In this document: positions 1 through 11,799 of the stretch, piece after piece
Numbering within the stretch: the stretch's first letter is position 1
How the letters are laid out: each line of letters begins with the position of its first letter
NCBI RefSeq assembly: GCF_910592395.1
Contig: NC_088311.1
Span: 18,044,501-18,108,500 of the forward strand
Length of the DNA stretch: 64,000 nucleotides
Source of the DNA: Lineus longissimus
Taxonomy: Eukaryota; Nemertea; Pilidiophora; Heteronemertea; Lineidae
Reading direction: 5' to 3'
The notes under the pieces: model-generated
Told to the model about the DNA's origin: nothing
Database searches by the model: none
Seen by the model: the letters and a program-made list of their open reading frames with translations, nothing else
Translations under genes and position numbers: made by a program

Positions 1-449
1 TAGAGGAGACATCCTTTTGTCTTGCCACACTCCTTCATATCGATAGGTGCAAAATTAAGCGATACCTACAACAAACATAAAATGAAGTTGTAATTAGGAT
101 CAAAGGGACAACTTAGGTGTGGGATTTTAGGTGACCACGAGGAGGACGATTCCCCGGGCCACTCGCCACCTCGTGCTGCCACATGTATCATCACACTAAA
201 GTTGGCTCTAAATGATTTTTGCTGGTGCTTCGGTGGTTTTGGATGGCTTGCGAATTTAAGTATAAAGCCTACTTATTAGCTGAACATTTGGACTGACTTC
301 TTCTCATGCAATTACGGCTCTCCAGCGCTATCTACATTGTAACTACAATTAAAGAACATTTACTCTTATCCTAGGTTTGCTCCAAGTACCCAGGTACCGC
401 CTGGCATCATAATGGTGGCAGAAGTTTTGTGGTGTATGCTACACAACTC

Positions 450-620
450 GGGAACAGAATATACATGAATGTGCGAAATGCTCCAACTGTGAGCACATTC
501 AAAAAGGTGCTGAAGTCGAGATTATGGTGACTTTGTTTTCAAAGCGCAGCCGAGCAATCATTCGTTATTGGATAACTGCGCTATATAAGTCTTATTTGAA
601 TTGAATTGAATTGAATCCTG
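450..620 (+). mobile_element. 3' end of a LINE (non-LTR retrotransposon)
   Basis: The last codons of an open frame read VRNAPTVSTFKKVLKSRLW and stop at 528-530, which resembles the conserved C-terminal 'vRnA..vstFKk.LK..lf' tail of many LINE ORF2 proteins. About 70 bases later lies a short TTGAA tandem tail (597-616), typical of a LINE 3' terminus. Only this 5'-truncated end is recognised; the clade is not assigned. A second, unrelated LINE tail with the same protein motif lies at 41688-41917. Confidence 0.5.
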
Positions 621-1465
621 CACTCCGGCCTTGCACACAAACATTTCTCGGGGGAGAGGAAGGGGGGGTGCGTTGTGTGCAGGGCCGGTGAGGCCAACAT
701 TAACCCCCCATTTCCTTAAGAAGATGTACTCCTACTAATTAACATCAACCTTCTGATGCCCCTGACAAGTGCAATTAATCATGTTGATGTAACATAGCCA
801 TTCCCCCTAAAACATTCTAATCATCATCAGTGCATTATAGTATTAGTGCTCTAATGAACTGCTGATACTGCTGGATGATACCTTCAATACGTAATGCTTA
901 TAATGGTTACATGAAGTATAAATTGGAATTTGCAACAGGCATACATGCATGTATGAAGGCGGCTTAATCACCTGTTGGTTACAGATCTTTGGTTTAAAAG
1001 TTCACCAGTAAAGAGAACAGATTGGAGACCATTAGGTAGGTATCTCTATGAAATGCAGAATATAGAAACTATTTATCGAGGGAACGACTGCAGGGCCTTG
1101 CTTGGGGGGGGGGGCAGGGGTATCACTCCAAAGGTCACTAAAAACCGTGTTTTGGATGCACATTTTCGCTGATTTTCAAGCGGAGGAAAAAATCCCTACC
1201 AATTTTACCCCCTTGCTCCTGTCTAATAGTCCCCCATTGCGAAATGAGTTTGGGGTGTACAGTGATAGTAAGTTGTTCCTGTAACTCTTACCGTTGATAG
1301 AAATGCATTTTCTGCAGATGGTTTATTAGCCCTGATGATGCTGGATGAAATATTTGACCAAAATGTTTTATATGATAGCACAACTCCAACGCTGAAACAA
1401 GATAATAAACATGTCAAAGCTTATACCATGACATCTTCAACTTATTCACTACAACAACTATAGTC

Positions 1466-1802
1466 TAGGAGCCAAGGGGTGTTTGCATCTATGCATGAAA
1501 GGGCCCCTAAGTTTCGCACCTGATTCTGACAGAGCACCACTGGGACACCATTTTAGCGAGGGTGCATAATCTGAAAGCCGGCAATAAATTTGGTTTTCAT
1601 GTTTTTTTTTAAATGGCCCTGGCTCGAAAACACAGCGAAAAGCAGAGCCAGGGATAGGGGAAACATAAATAAACATATTACCACTTCAAATGAAGCTTAT
1701 TTTGTCAGCTACAAGGCAATAGAAAGTGAAATATGATTGGTCAGAATCAGGTGCGAAACTTAGAGGCCCTTTTATGCATGCAAACACCCGATGGCTCCTG
1801 GG
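1466..1802. mobile_element. Miniature inverted-repeat element with ~60-bp terminal repeats
   Basis: The block beginning AGGAGCCAAGGGGTGTTTGC at about 1467 returns as its reverse complement ending at about 1800 (GCATGCAAACACCCGATGGC at 1775-1794). The arms match imperfectly over about 60 bases, including the stretch reading TTTCGCACCTGATTCTGAC. The interior (about 1540-1735) has no coding potential. A clear target-site duplication was not seen. It is probably a non-autonomous DNA element or a fold-back element downstream of the reeler gene. Confidence 0.65.
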
Positions 1803-1984
1803 CTAAACGTATCAAGAATAAACTAATGCCGGACTCGAGTTCTCTTCCTTGCAACCAAAAGGCCTTTGTCGCCCTAGATTATTTACCCGTTGGCTGGTAG
1901 TTTACACAGATCGATGATGTCTTTTAGCCCAATGAGATTAAAAATATGATAAAACCTGGTATTCGACGGGGAAGCGGACTGTAC

Positions 1985-4900
1985 CTGAAGATGATGTCTC
2001 CGACAGATTTAGCGGGGGCTTTCCATGTGACAGTGACCTCTTTCTTCACACTGCTGCTTTTGTGGGTAACGCAGTTCTGAAAGCAAGCCAAATACACTGA
2101 ATCACATTTTGTGTCAACGCGAACGAAGATCCCATTGTTCGACATGTATAGTTATCAGGAGGTCGAACAACGGGATAGGCGTTCACGTTGGTATTTGGGA
2201 TTTTGCGAAAACTCCCTAATGTCACCGTCCCCGAACTGTGTATGTGACACCCAAAGAAACCACAATCTGACCCCCTAGCTCCTGCCTATAGCCCCCCACG
2301 AAACTTTGTATGCACCCATTCGTCATTGAACAGAACGTAGGGCTTGTTCTCTTGAGCCCGGTTGTTCAAAAGCACAAAATTTACGTTATCCCTAACGGTT
2401 ACTTAAAGCAAGAATTCATAACGACTAGTCTTTATGAAATCTTGCTTTAATGTATTCTAAAAGACATTATCTCTATCGGCAAACCCCATTAAAATCTTTC
2501 ACGTTAAGACTACTGTTCAGCTAAACTTGGTTTTGAACAACCGGCGTAGCCCTTGGACCTCCCATACTTTAGCGTTAAAGACTGTTTGTTGTTATTTATT
2601 AGAATTGCGGGATTTCTCCATCACATCAAACTGCCAGTCCTGCGAAAAATTATGAATATATTTCTCTGGATATCAAAGCACACAACTCTGCCAGTTTCGT
2701 GAACGTTTTACAGGCTGTTCTTATTTACGCACTCACCGGACCACCTTGGTCTGGGTACCAATATTTGGGGATCGCTGTATCGGGCCATGTCATGAACTCG
2801 CCTAGGTTATCTTCGACGTCCCCAGTAATTCTGTATGCTCGCATGATGAACCCTTTGAATCCCACATCAGATGTCGTATTCAGGGTCACTGAGAAGATAA
2901 ATGCAATTCATGTGGACATACATGTACTGATACGACAAACTGCTTTACACTCAAACTCAACTTTTAAATGATCTATAGCTATCCCCCTATTCAAATAAAA
3001 GTTGTATTACACAGATTAGAAGTGCATTTCGTTGGCTGTGAAAGGTCAATTCTCGTTTTTTCAATGATATGAATGAAGACTAGCAAATGCTTTTATCTAA
3101 AATTCCATGTACATTTACACTAGGCCTTTCTGTACAAAATTGTAAAAGTAAAAAGTAAAAAGTAAAAGTATTTGCTGGACTTTATTCATATCAACTATTG
3201 CCTCGCTGAGCACAATGACTGCTGTTGGACATAACAAATATACTTAAAACGAAGATTCGAAGGTATTTCATCATAAATTCCATATGCAATACAGTACAAC
3301 CTCTCTATTGCGGACACCCATGGGACTGGGCCCAGGTGTCCGCAATAGAGAGGTGTCCGCAATAGAGATGTTATATGTCAAATATTGGTCTTTTTGTGAA
3401 CCAAGTTACAGCCAGAAGGCAGGGATAATTTCATTAAAATCGTCACGTAGTACATACTGGAATGTGCAAATATCAGTTCCGTGTGCTAGTTCAAACAAAC
3501 ACAACAATACAGAATGCATCTATACCTGTACCATGATTATGAAGCCAATTTTTATTTTGGGATAAACAACTCCATGTACATTTTGTTGTAACTTGATGAA
3601 ACCATATCAGAACCCTTGTTAATTTAAAGGAAACGTATCAGGAGGAGCTTATAATATTCGGAGGTTTTTAATGGCCCAGTGAAAACCCAAGGCAAATTGA
3701 GCTACATATAGGACCGCAATTAGAAATGAAGGAAAACTTTATGACACTTACCAGTGAGTATATCATTGGGATTGTATGCCGTGTTTGACGGGTTGTTGGT
3801 CACAGTGAGCGCGTAAGGGGCTGGTATAACCTGAGGCTCAGTGCCGCCGTGCTTGGCCAAGAGATACGCACACGTTTTGGGAGGACCGCCGAATGGGAAG
3901 GCATCTCCTACAAGACAATTTAGTTGATTTCAGTCGTGCGAATACCCGTGTGCCTGAATCTATCGCCGTACATGTATTGGTTCATAATTTAATAAGAAGT
4001 GAATCCTCGTGGCAAGGACTTCACATAAAACCATGCTGGCATAGTATCATTTGTATACCTCAGAGGGTCCATTTTTTATCGTTCACGAGTAACCACCACG
4101 TGGTCATGTGAAACGTGGGGGGGGGGGGGGGGGGGTGTTTGGGTTCTTGTCCTAACTCAAGCCGATAGAAGACTTGAGTCAGAGAGATTTAAAAATGAAT
4201 TGATTTTGTAATAATTGTTTAATTGGATCAAATAAAGTAGTCATTGACATAATCAAGAAAGTGCTTATCGAAACCTGAGTTCCCTTAAACGAGACTTACC
4301 CTTGGAAATCAAGATGAGAACCGACTACAACAAAAATCCTACCCCCTCATAATCATATGTTAATTGACCCAACCCCAAATATGTCCAATCAGGTACTCCT
4401 CTCAGGTCCGTAACCACCTCCAAGATTTCGCTCCTCTTGAGCCTCAGATCTCCCGAACCCTTGGAACCTATCCCAAATACTTAACGTCTGGGCCTAGTTC
4501 TTTCGTAAGGCTTCTAATAGTTTCCCCAAACAAACAATTACTGCAGCGTTTTATAACCAGGAACGACCAGCTAGTTAACATCCCTCCCCGTCGACACAAG
4601 GCAATGTCCCCATTGCGAAATACATACATACAATACATTTATTTGAATCATGAAACCGTTATTAATAGATGCTAGTTAACACAGTAGATGCTAGTAGACG
4701 CAGTGAATCCGCGCCCACTGCGGAATACCTGGAAATGAAAAGGAAGGCGGAAGCCAGCAGATCCGGCCCAATGTGAAGCGACAGTCATACAGTGCTTCAT
4801 GAAGTGCAGACATGAGTGGAAGAAAACCCAGGGAAAGCACCACTCCAAGACAGACCCGTTATTGCTGCTCATTTTGCAAGGCAGAAGAGATGCAACAACC

Positions 4901-5337
4901 TTCTATACCGTCTGTGACCCGCGTAAGCACCTAAAACAAATAGGAGTAAGACAAGATACACGATTGCCAGACAGCAGTGCAGACACCAGTGCACATCCGA
5001 CAAGACCGTCCCCTGCACTCGGATTTAGGACAGAAATTCTGGCCCACAGGCACCAACTGTGGGGAACACAGGAGGACATCGATACGACAAGCCGCTACAC
5101 TGAAGTTATAGTTCAGGCAGGTTGAACGCTGAAGAAGAAGACTATCGTTCTGATAACCATTCGCGGTGGAGCGCGGTTCTTTGTTGGACGGGATAGCGAA
5201 AAAAAAATCACTAGCATGTTGTTTCTATTGCGCAAAACCAGAATGATCCAATTCGGCTGCATGTACTTACCAGTTTGGATGAGAATTGTGGCAACGCCGA
5301 GGAGAACCCCTAAGAGATGGAGGGTCTGAATGTTCAT
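1985..5337 (-). CDS. Secreted reeler-domain protein (5' part, four exons)
   Basis: Four minus-strand exons join in phase: 5337-5271 (Met plus a hydrophobic signal peptide, MNIQTLHLLGVLLGVATILI), 3907-3752, 2888-2737 and 2076-1985. Exon 2 carries GGPPKTCAYLLAKHGG followed by APYALTV. Exon 3 carries VGFKGFIMRAYR, the reeler 'FkGFl.qAr' core. Exon 4 carries NCVTHKSSSVKKEVTVTWKA, then GDIIFR. Splice sites are GT-AG with phases 1, 1, 0 and 2. These are landmarks of the reeler domain (about 150 aa), found in reelin, spondin, FRRS1-type ferric reductases and small invertebrate secreted defence proteins. The remaining C-terminal exon(s) could not be recognised in 1-1984, so the gene may continue past the left edge. 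Which of these families it belongs to cannot be decided: no DOMON, cytochrome b561 or thrombospondin region is in view. Confidence 0.85.
2339..2553. mobile_element. Fold-back element inside reeler intron 3
   Basis: The outer arms AGGGCT...CCGGTTGTTCAAAA (2339 to about 2372) and TTTTGAACAACCGG...AGCCCT (2531-2553) are inverted copies. The centre is itself a hairpin: TTAAAGCAAGAATTCATAA is followed ten bases later by TTATGAAATCTTGCTTTAA (about 2402-2450). The nested palindrome could fold into one long stem. No open frame is present. Confidence 0.65.
3292..3373. mobile_element. Short TA-target miniature element (CAGTRGAACCTCT family)
   Basis: Begins CAGTACAACCTCTCTATTGC after a TA. It carries an almost perfect internal palindrome of GGACACC and GGTGTCC with CAATAGAGAGG, and a second degenerate copy of the right arm. 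It matches the terminal repeats of the elements at 22193-22370 and 43510-43687. It lies in intron 2 of the reeler gene (2889-3751). Confidence 0.6.
4117..4135 (+). repeat. Poly(G) tract
   Basis: Nineteen consecutive G in the reeler intron 1. Similar tracts occur at 37731-37749 (G) and about 35661-35675 (C). Confidence 0.9.
4640..5140 (+). repeat. Dispersed repeat, possibly LINE ORF2 C-terminal relic
   Basis: The end of this block, GAAGTTATAGTTCAGGCAGG then TTGAACGC and GAAGAAGAAG (about 5102-5141), recurs with few changes at about 36968-37015. The plus frame ends TEVIVQAG-stop, a plausible retrotransposon C-terminus. No conserved enzymatic motif is visible, so the identification is weak. It lies in reeler intron 1. 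Confidence 0.35.
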
Positions 5338-8300
5338 TCTTCGTCGTCTGCAAAAGAGATGACCATGGCTGAATTTTGTACTCTTGTTGAGACTCTCCCC
5401 AGAACTGAAAAATTGATTTCGTCGTCTTTTTGCCAGACCAGGTGATTCTACATCGTCCATCAAGATTCTGAAATCGCAAACTTCATGCTGGTATGATCAG
5501 CAAAGTAGATTTTTTATAGGGGTACGCCTTTCGTGATTAGTGGTGGTCGAGGAAAATAGAAATGCAGTTGGACACAATGCTGTAGTGTATTTGATATAGT
5601 ATTCACGGTATTTAATGTTACTCTACACAACAGCAATGTTGAATTTTTTTATTGAGTACGCAATTGGATTTTTTTTAATTCGATTAGAAATTTAACTTTT
5701 AAAATGTATGCCTTTTACGCCTTTCCTCATTTTGGGTTCTTACAATAGTGGGATTGGAATAGATTCTTTAAATATTATCCCCGGGAGATTATCCTAGGCT
5801 ACCGAGCGAATTCGGTGAGGAACTAGGTTTACCCTTGTCCGTGCATCCGTCCGTCCATCCGAGGCAATTACCCCAGGCATGCCAGGTAGACATCTTGGAT
5901 TTCGCATTCCGGATAAATTGAGTGACTTGATGGACTTCCCTTGCGATAAAACTTCGAAGTCAAACCATCTTAAATTCTGTGCTCGTTTGGTGGGATTTAG
6001 CTTCGCTTCGCGGTGCCCTTATTTTATCAGCTATCAACACCTGGCTCGCTTCAAACAGGTTTGCAAGAGTCTATTTACAACAGGTGTTGCAAACGTGAGA
6101 AAATACATGTATAATTTCATTGAAATAAAACTGCTCTTCGCCAAAACACCTCCAGAAGCATGGTGCAATTAGACTCCCGGTGCACTCTATTTCATCATCC
6201 TTTTTATATTGTCTCATCATGAAGGTGAGGGATGAAGGCGGTCCACTGCGTCCGGAGTAAAGGTGCTGCATCAAATGCCATACACATGTACAATGTACAT
6301 TATAAGCACAGAACGCATACTCAACATAGTCCGTGGGTAGGTTGGGTCCATATCAAGCCCCTTTTTATTGATTTTCCAAGATTGACTGCATAATACATAA
6401 TCCGATCATAGCAAAAAAAATGAAGTTTATGAAGTTGTTTAATCATACAAAAATCAGCTAAGTGATGAATTTTATTTCGATGATTTTGCATCTGATTGGA
6501 GGGAGGTACATGTATCTTCAAAGGGCCATAGGGGCCTATCACCTATAGCCCATTATAATAGGCTTTGATCCGCTACGCTGTACTTTTAGTGGGGCGGGCC
6601 AGCGCCTCTCTACATGTGAGGAAAATGGCCCAACCTTCAAATCATCAAATGAATCCACACAGTAAAACTCTTGTGATATCGATGAGACATCTTGATAGGT
6701 AGATAACTTAACGTCATTGAATGTATTAACGAACGGTTCATCTCCCAACTTACTGAACGGGAGGGGTGTGATACGCACAATTTTTGCACACAGCTAGAGT
6801 TGTTTTCATGCTCTTGGCCATATTATCGCTGTTAACTAAGTTTTCAATCCAAACACTTCGCCAAGGAGTAGCCTGTCCTCTTGGAAATTAATGTTATCTC
6901 CAAACACTCCAGGGAGATATGGACAACATCAGCATCTGACTGATTAAGTATATAAACAATTTATCATAACTCACAGCGAGTTGATGATGAGCCAGATGAT
7001 ATGCATCTTGACCCTCAATGTATTGACATTCCTCAGCTTCCAGACAACGCGCGTATGGGCGGAGGTTGAGGAGACCCGCTGGAAGTTCAGTATGGATAAT
7101 ATGGGGTTCCGAGCAGCCATAAGCCCGCAGGTATTTTTGTCCTCTCTCAGTCCGGCAATCTACCAAATTTGCCTTAAAACACATTTTTGTGACTGGGTCC
7201 GAATGCTCCCTCCCTCTAGCTACTGTCCTGATAGGGGACTTCATATAATGTCCTCAGCGATGCGATGCCCCATAGCCCGCCTTGCCAGGAATAAATCGTC
7301 GGTCCCGTCTCAGAGTAACCTCTAAGTTCCAAAATACTCGTGTGAGAGAGGGTGATACTTTAGAGAACTAGAACATGTCTGACAATACTTCGGTAAAGAT
7401 ATATATTGCAAAAATAGAGTACTGATGAAGTCACGAGGCCAATGGGCCTATATCAAACCTTCATTGACGATTGACCGGTGGCAAGCGTATGAAATGCTCA
7501 TCCACCTCGGAGGAGAAGTGCTCCCTGGAGATCGCCTACTATTGCAGAGAGATCGCTTATGAAGAAGACATGGGTCTTTATAGAACCATACCTTAATCCG
7601 CCAGAATTGTGTACAACAGCCCTGTCTTTCTGGGGGGCCTCGTCGTATTATAGTAGAAACATCCTTTGAGTAGTCTTATGTACAAGAGAGACCGGGAGAT
7701 GCAGGAAGAAAAACATGCACCAATCATTTACCAGGCCGGCTGTAAGTTACAACTCCGTCGAAAGTTAATTGAAAGTTACTTACCAGAAACAACACGGCTG
7801 TGTTTAATACCAACTCAATTTCTACGTTGCCCGTTACTCAGACAGACCGATCCGATGAACTTTATCACACTGTATTCCACTGGAAGCAAATTGAAACACG
7901 ACGCCTTTTGGACCACAACACTGCCAATGACTGTATCCAATGTTAATGTGGTCAGTCCAAAAATATGCTCCTTCGATTTTGACAGATGTGGATGCGAACT
8001 ACATGCGATTCAGGTGTAATGCCGGACAGGTAAATCTTCGTAGCCTTCTCCGCCTGAAGCAGGCTATTTCTAGGCTATTTACACAAGAGCAGTCCACTTG
8101 GATTAGAAATTCACTTCAAGGATAGTTGGTCTTCGATAATATGGAGTAATGCAGGGAGGAGTGTACCCACAGTATAGGTTATGTTAGCCTTCTTGAGCTG
8201 AACAATACTTAAGTTATGCTCTTATCATGGGCGCGGAGTTCACTTTCGCATTGATATATATAATTGTTATGTAAATGGCTCATGCGCGATTAGGATCAGA

Positions 8301-8458
8301 GATTTCGAAGTATGAAATATTAGCCAATACTTTTTATAGTCTCAAGTCGAAAACGTTTATCAAAGTAACTAGACTGTCTCGTTACTCCATTGTCGTTACT
8401 CTAAGGTTATATAGCTGCTACATCCACCAAAATGTGTTTATGAAGTAATTGGTTTCTA
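5338..8458. other. Intergenic, no recognised gene
   Basis: Contains scattered open frames of up to about 116 codons on both strands (for example around 6894-7325). None has a recognisable domain, and each overlaps another frame of similar length. The 5' flank and promoter of the minus-strand reeler gene must lie just right of 5337, but no TATA or initiator could be called. Confidence 0.6.
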
Positions 8459-8490
8459 CAGAGTCTTTCAAATATCTTTGAAAGACTCTG
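8459..8490. repeat. Perfect hairpin, copy A
   Basis: CAGAGTCTTTCAAA and TTTGAAAGACTCTG flank a four-base loop. The same arms recur at 13420-13448 with a different centre, so this is a repeated palindrome rather than chance. Confidence 0.8.
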
Positions 8491-9189
8491 CTTCTATAAG
8501 CATTAACAATAAACAATGGCAAGGCTCATCCTTTTATTCTCCAGGTCCTGTGTTCCCCGTGTTCTACGTTCCTTATATATAAGATAAAATACCAAATCAT
8601 GTTGTTGTTTCTTTACTGAATATATCTGCTAAAGAAAATTACATGATGTTGGGCCTTGGTTAATAATGACCATTAACAAACTACACCATGAAGATTTAGC
8701 ATATTTATCCAGGCACATATTGTTTAGACTCCTGAGGAAAAATCATGGGATTCCTCCCTTCAGAATATCACTGAATGATGAGTGGTGTGACTACAAGATG
8801 GAATGTTTTATTTCAACTAAATCGATTATAAAAGTAAGCATTTTTAAAGTTGTTTTTTGTTTTTTGAATTCGACAAAGCTTAGAGGACAAACTCAGTTGG
8901 CGAATTCTCTCGGCGAGATTTCTCCCTTCCTCCGTGGTGAACATGTTAGAGATGAACGAACCAACCTTGCCTAACGCCTGGTTCCTTGACCATATGTAAT
9001 TCGCTCTCTGGGGGTAATCCTCTCCACACTTTAGCTGACTACTGTAATAACATAGCGGGCTTCAAGAAAAACTTGGGATCATTGATGGATAATTCTGCAC
9101 TTCAGAGCCAAGATGATGGGTTACAAAAGCCGTATCAGTTATGCTAATCGGATAGGAACATGTATGGACCGGATATAGCTGTAGACTGT

Positions 9190-9905
9190 TTTGCAGCCAG
9201 CAATTCTCTATAGACAAGTTATGATAGTTTCACTGATGATAATGACAGACAGACTAGTTTTGACGATATCCATGGCTGGAGGCCGAAACATACTCCGCGG
9301 ACGTGGTAATTCTAAATTTCCGCACAAAGGAGGACAAGCTAGTTATGACAGTCTCCTACGACAGACTCCCTGCATTATGAGGAAAGACTAGTAATGACAG
9401 ACTCCCTGCTCATGAGAACAAACTACACATGACAGCCTCTCTGGCTGATGTTATGCAACTCTCTCTGGCGGATAAGAACAGGCTAGTTACTAGTATGACA
9501 CTCTCTGGTTGAAGACTAGCCATGACAGTCCCCCTTGGTGATAAGAATACTAGTTACGACAGTCACCTGGCTAACGTCCCTCTCCCAGGTGATATATAGC
9601 CTAATAAAAGGTTCTGGCTACGGCTAAATGATCTTAATTAGGAATGCTATTCATATTATTAAAAGTTCGTTTTTCATACTGGTCGCAAGCAAATAATACC
9701 AGTAGTCCTTTTTAAATCGTTTCTTATTCGTTTAAAAAAATACCCCAACAGTTTTGAATCTATGAGGTTGGAGTCTAAACGCATTGAGCAGAGCCAGATC
9801 CGACAGTCTGTCCTCATAAGCCATGACGACTGCGTCATAAACTAGTCTGTCCAAAACAGCCAGGGATACTGTCATAACTAGTCAGTCTTTATCAGCCATG
9901 GAGAC
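9190..9905. repeat. Degenerate minisatellite with an inverted portion
   Basis: From about 9215 to 9600, variants of ACTAGTTATGACAGTCTCC followed by TGGCTGATAAGAAC recur roughly every 35-50 bases. From about 9808 to 9910 the same word appears reverse-complemented (for example TCATAACTAGTCAGTCTTTA and GCCATGGAGACTG). The intervening ~200 bases are AT-rich and not repeated. No gene is seen here. Confidence 0.65.
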
Positions 9906-9910
9906 TGCCA

Positions 9911-11616
9911 AGTTGTGGGTTGATAGTTTTATGCCTACGGTATAGGAGAAAAGTCAAACATCAATTTATTGGCAATGCGTATATTATCAAAAGAGGAAAG
10001 GAGACGTATACATGGGGAGGATGAGAACGACATGTGAGATGACTCAACCAGCGCTAACCGTTGACTACAATCATGTGGGGAGGCAGATTGATGTATAGAG
10101 GTAGTAAAAGCGAAGGCTGGAATGAAATAGCTTCATTGTAAGGATTTTTACCAACAGTTTAAAGGTAGGCTTACAATAATATTCATATTGAGATGAGGTA
10201 CATGGAAATGGAACTAACTTTAAATATCACTTTGAATCAACGTGTTTGCGATATCATGAAATCCGGATATTTTCATGTGATATTACAAAATCAGACTTTT
10301 CTTGAAATGGATATTTAGATGAGATGTTTGTATTAACGCCAAACCAAACTGTAAGACTAAACCGACTCATACTTGTACGAACCGTATACATGTGGCGTAG
10401 GTGTTCACAAACTTTTGAGGATAGTATTGAAATCTTAAGTGTTCATTTACTTTTGACCGAGGTGAATACACGTACACCCATTACGTATGCCAAAAAACAA
10501 CACGGACCAAACGCCTTCGTGCATGCATAAACCGTCAAGTTGCCAAAACACCCCTTACTATAGGTTCAATGAACTTGTACATGTAGTACGAGCATACATC
10601 ACCTCAAAAGACTATATACATTCAAAAATTCATAAAAACTATGAATTCTTGATACATTGTACCTCGGTGTGACTTATTATGCGATACAGACGTTTCACAT
10701 GCTGTTTCTTTGACATCATTGACATAACACATCAATCATTCACCCATCCTGAATAAATCAGGGGTTGATGTCCGCTTCAAACGAACATTAACCCCTGATA
10801 CACCCTATTAAGCATGACAGGTATTTGTCGACATTCTTCATTGTAACCCACGTTCATAAAGTTAATACAAGTCGTCTATTTCAAAGAGTTTAATCACAAA
10901 ACGTATTCATCTTCACATAAAACCGGTGTGCAAGGGATAGCAGTCCTAGGGCTGATAGTCCGTGTGACAATAGCCCGCATTGCTAAATGTTTTGGTTAGG
11001 GTTAGCGGTACAATAGATCATGCTGCTTAATTGATCAAATACAATGCTACCGGACTATGACTCCAGGGGGACTATATCCGCTGTCACACCGGTCTGGCGA
11101 TTCTACAAAAACTATCACTTTTCAAAAAAATTGCACGAAGGCATACCGCTGTACTCTTAAAAGAGTGTCGAAGTTCAGTGTATTGTACGCGCCGGTCACC
11201 GATCCGAAGGTTGACCGCGCTCACCGTTGCTTAACTTCCACTCTGGGGCCAACGCGCCAACCACTGGGCCATAAAGGAATTCCCTCATGGCCGGCGGGTT
11301 AAGCCGTGCCATATACCTGGGGGTACTATACATTCAGTATGGGAATGCTTTGGCTATGAATGCTCTGTTTCTGAATATATCCATCCATTGGGTATCATGT
11401 GGTTTACCAGCAGAATTGTGTCTCCATGATTATTTCATCTCAATCCGCTGGATGAAAAAGGAGGATAGTGTATATACGTACTATTCAAACAACTTGCCGC
11501 ATGAAAGCGGACTTACGAATCTCACTCAGCAACCATGTCCAAGGGCCGTATAAACCAACAGGTAAGTGTGAGTGTGTACTTGACTTTGTAAAGTTCGGGT
11601 TCAGGGGTTTTCAAGA
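9911..11616. other. Intergenic; one short inverted repeat
   Basis: No gene is recognised. A hairpin at about 10757-10799 has arms AGGGGTTGATGT and ACATTAACCCCT around a short loop. Confidence 0.6.
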
Positions 11617-11668
11617 TAAAAATGATATTGATAATAATGATAATAATAATAATAATGATAATAATAAC
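11617..11668. repeat. AT-rich (ATA/ATG)n microsatellite
   Basis: GATAATAATGATAATAATAA-type trinucleotide repeats. They produce apparent poly-Asn and poly-Ile open frames on both strands that are not genes. Confidence 0.85.
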
Positions 11669-11722
11669 AGGCCTAATATGTACATGAATGAATAAAAAAA
11701 GTAAATGAAGAGAAAACAATTG

Positions 11723-11793
11723 TTGTGGATACACGAAGAGTCGAACCCGTGACCACCAGATTAAAAGTCCAGCATTCTCACCATTGAACCACA
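11723..11793 (-). tRNA. Degenerate tRNA-Lys(TTT)-like sequence
   Basis: On the minus strand an acceptor pair TGTGGTT/ATCCACA (one mismatch) encloses an anticodon arm CTGGA-CTTTTAA-TCTGG with anticodon TTT at 11763-11765, and a B-box-like GGTTCGACTC. The D arm is short and the T stem pairs poorly, so this is more likely a decayed tRNA or the head of a tRNA-derived SINE than a functional tRNA. A covariance-model score would settle it. Confidence 0.45.
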
Positions 11794-11799
11794 GAGGTT

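Noticed and set aside
6894-7325. Overlapping 114-116-codon frames on both strands
   Set aside because: No domain, signal or splice evidence supports either; chance frames are likely.
8459-8490. Histone-type mRNA 3' stem-loop
   Set aside because: The stem is 14 bp and sequence-unlike the 6-bp histone loop, and no histone gene is nearby.
11522-11734. Poly-Ile/poly-Asn frames
   Set aside because: Products of the ATA/ATG microsatellite.
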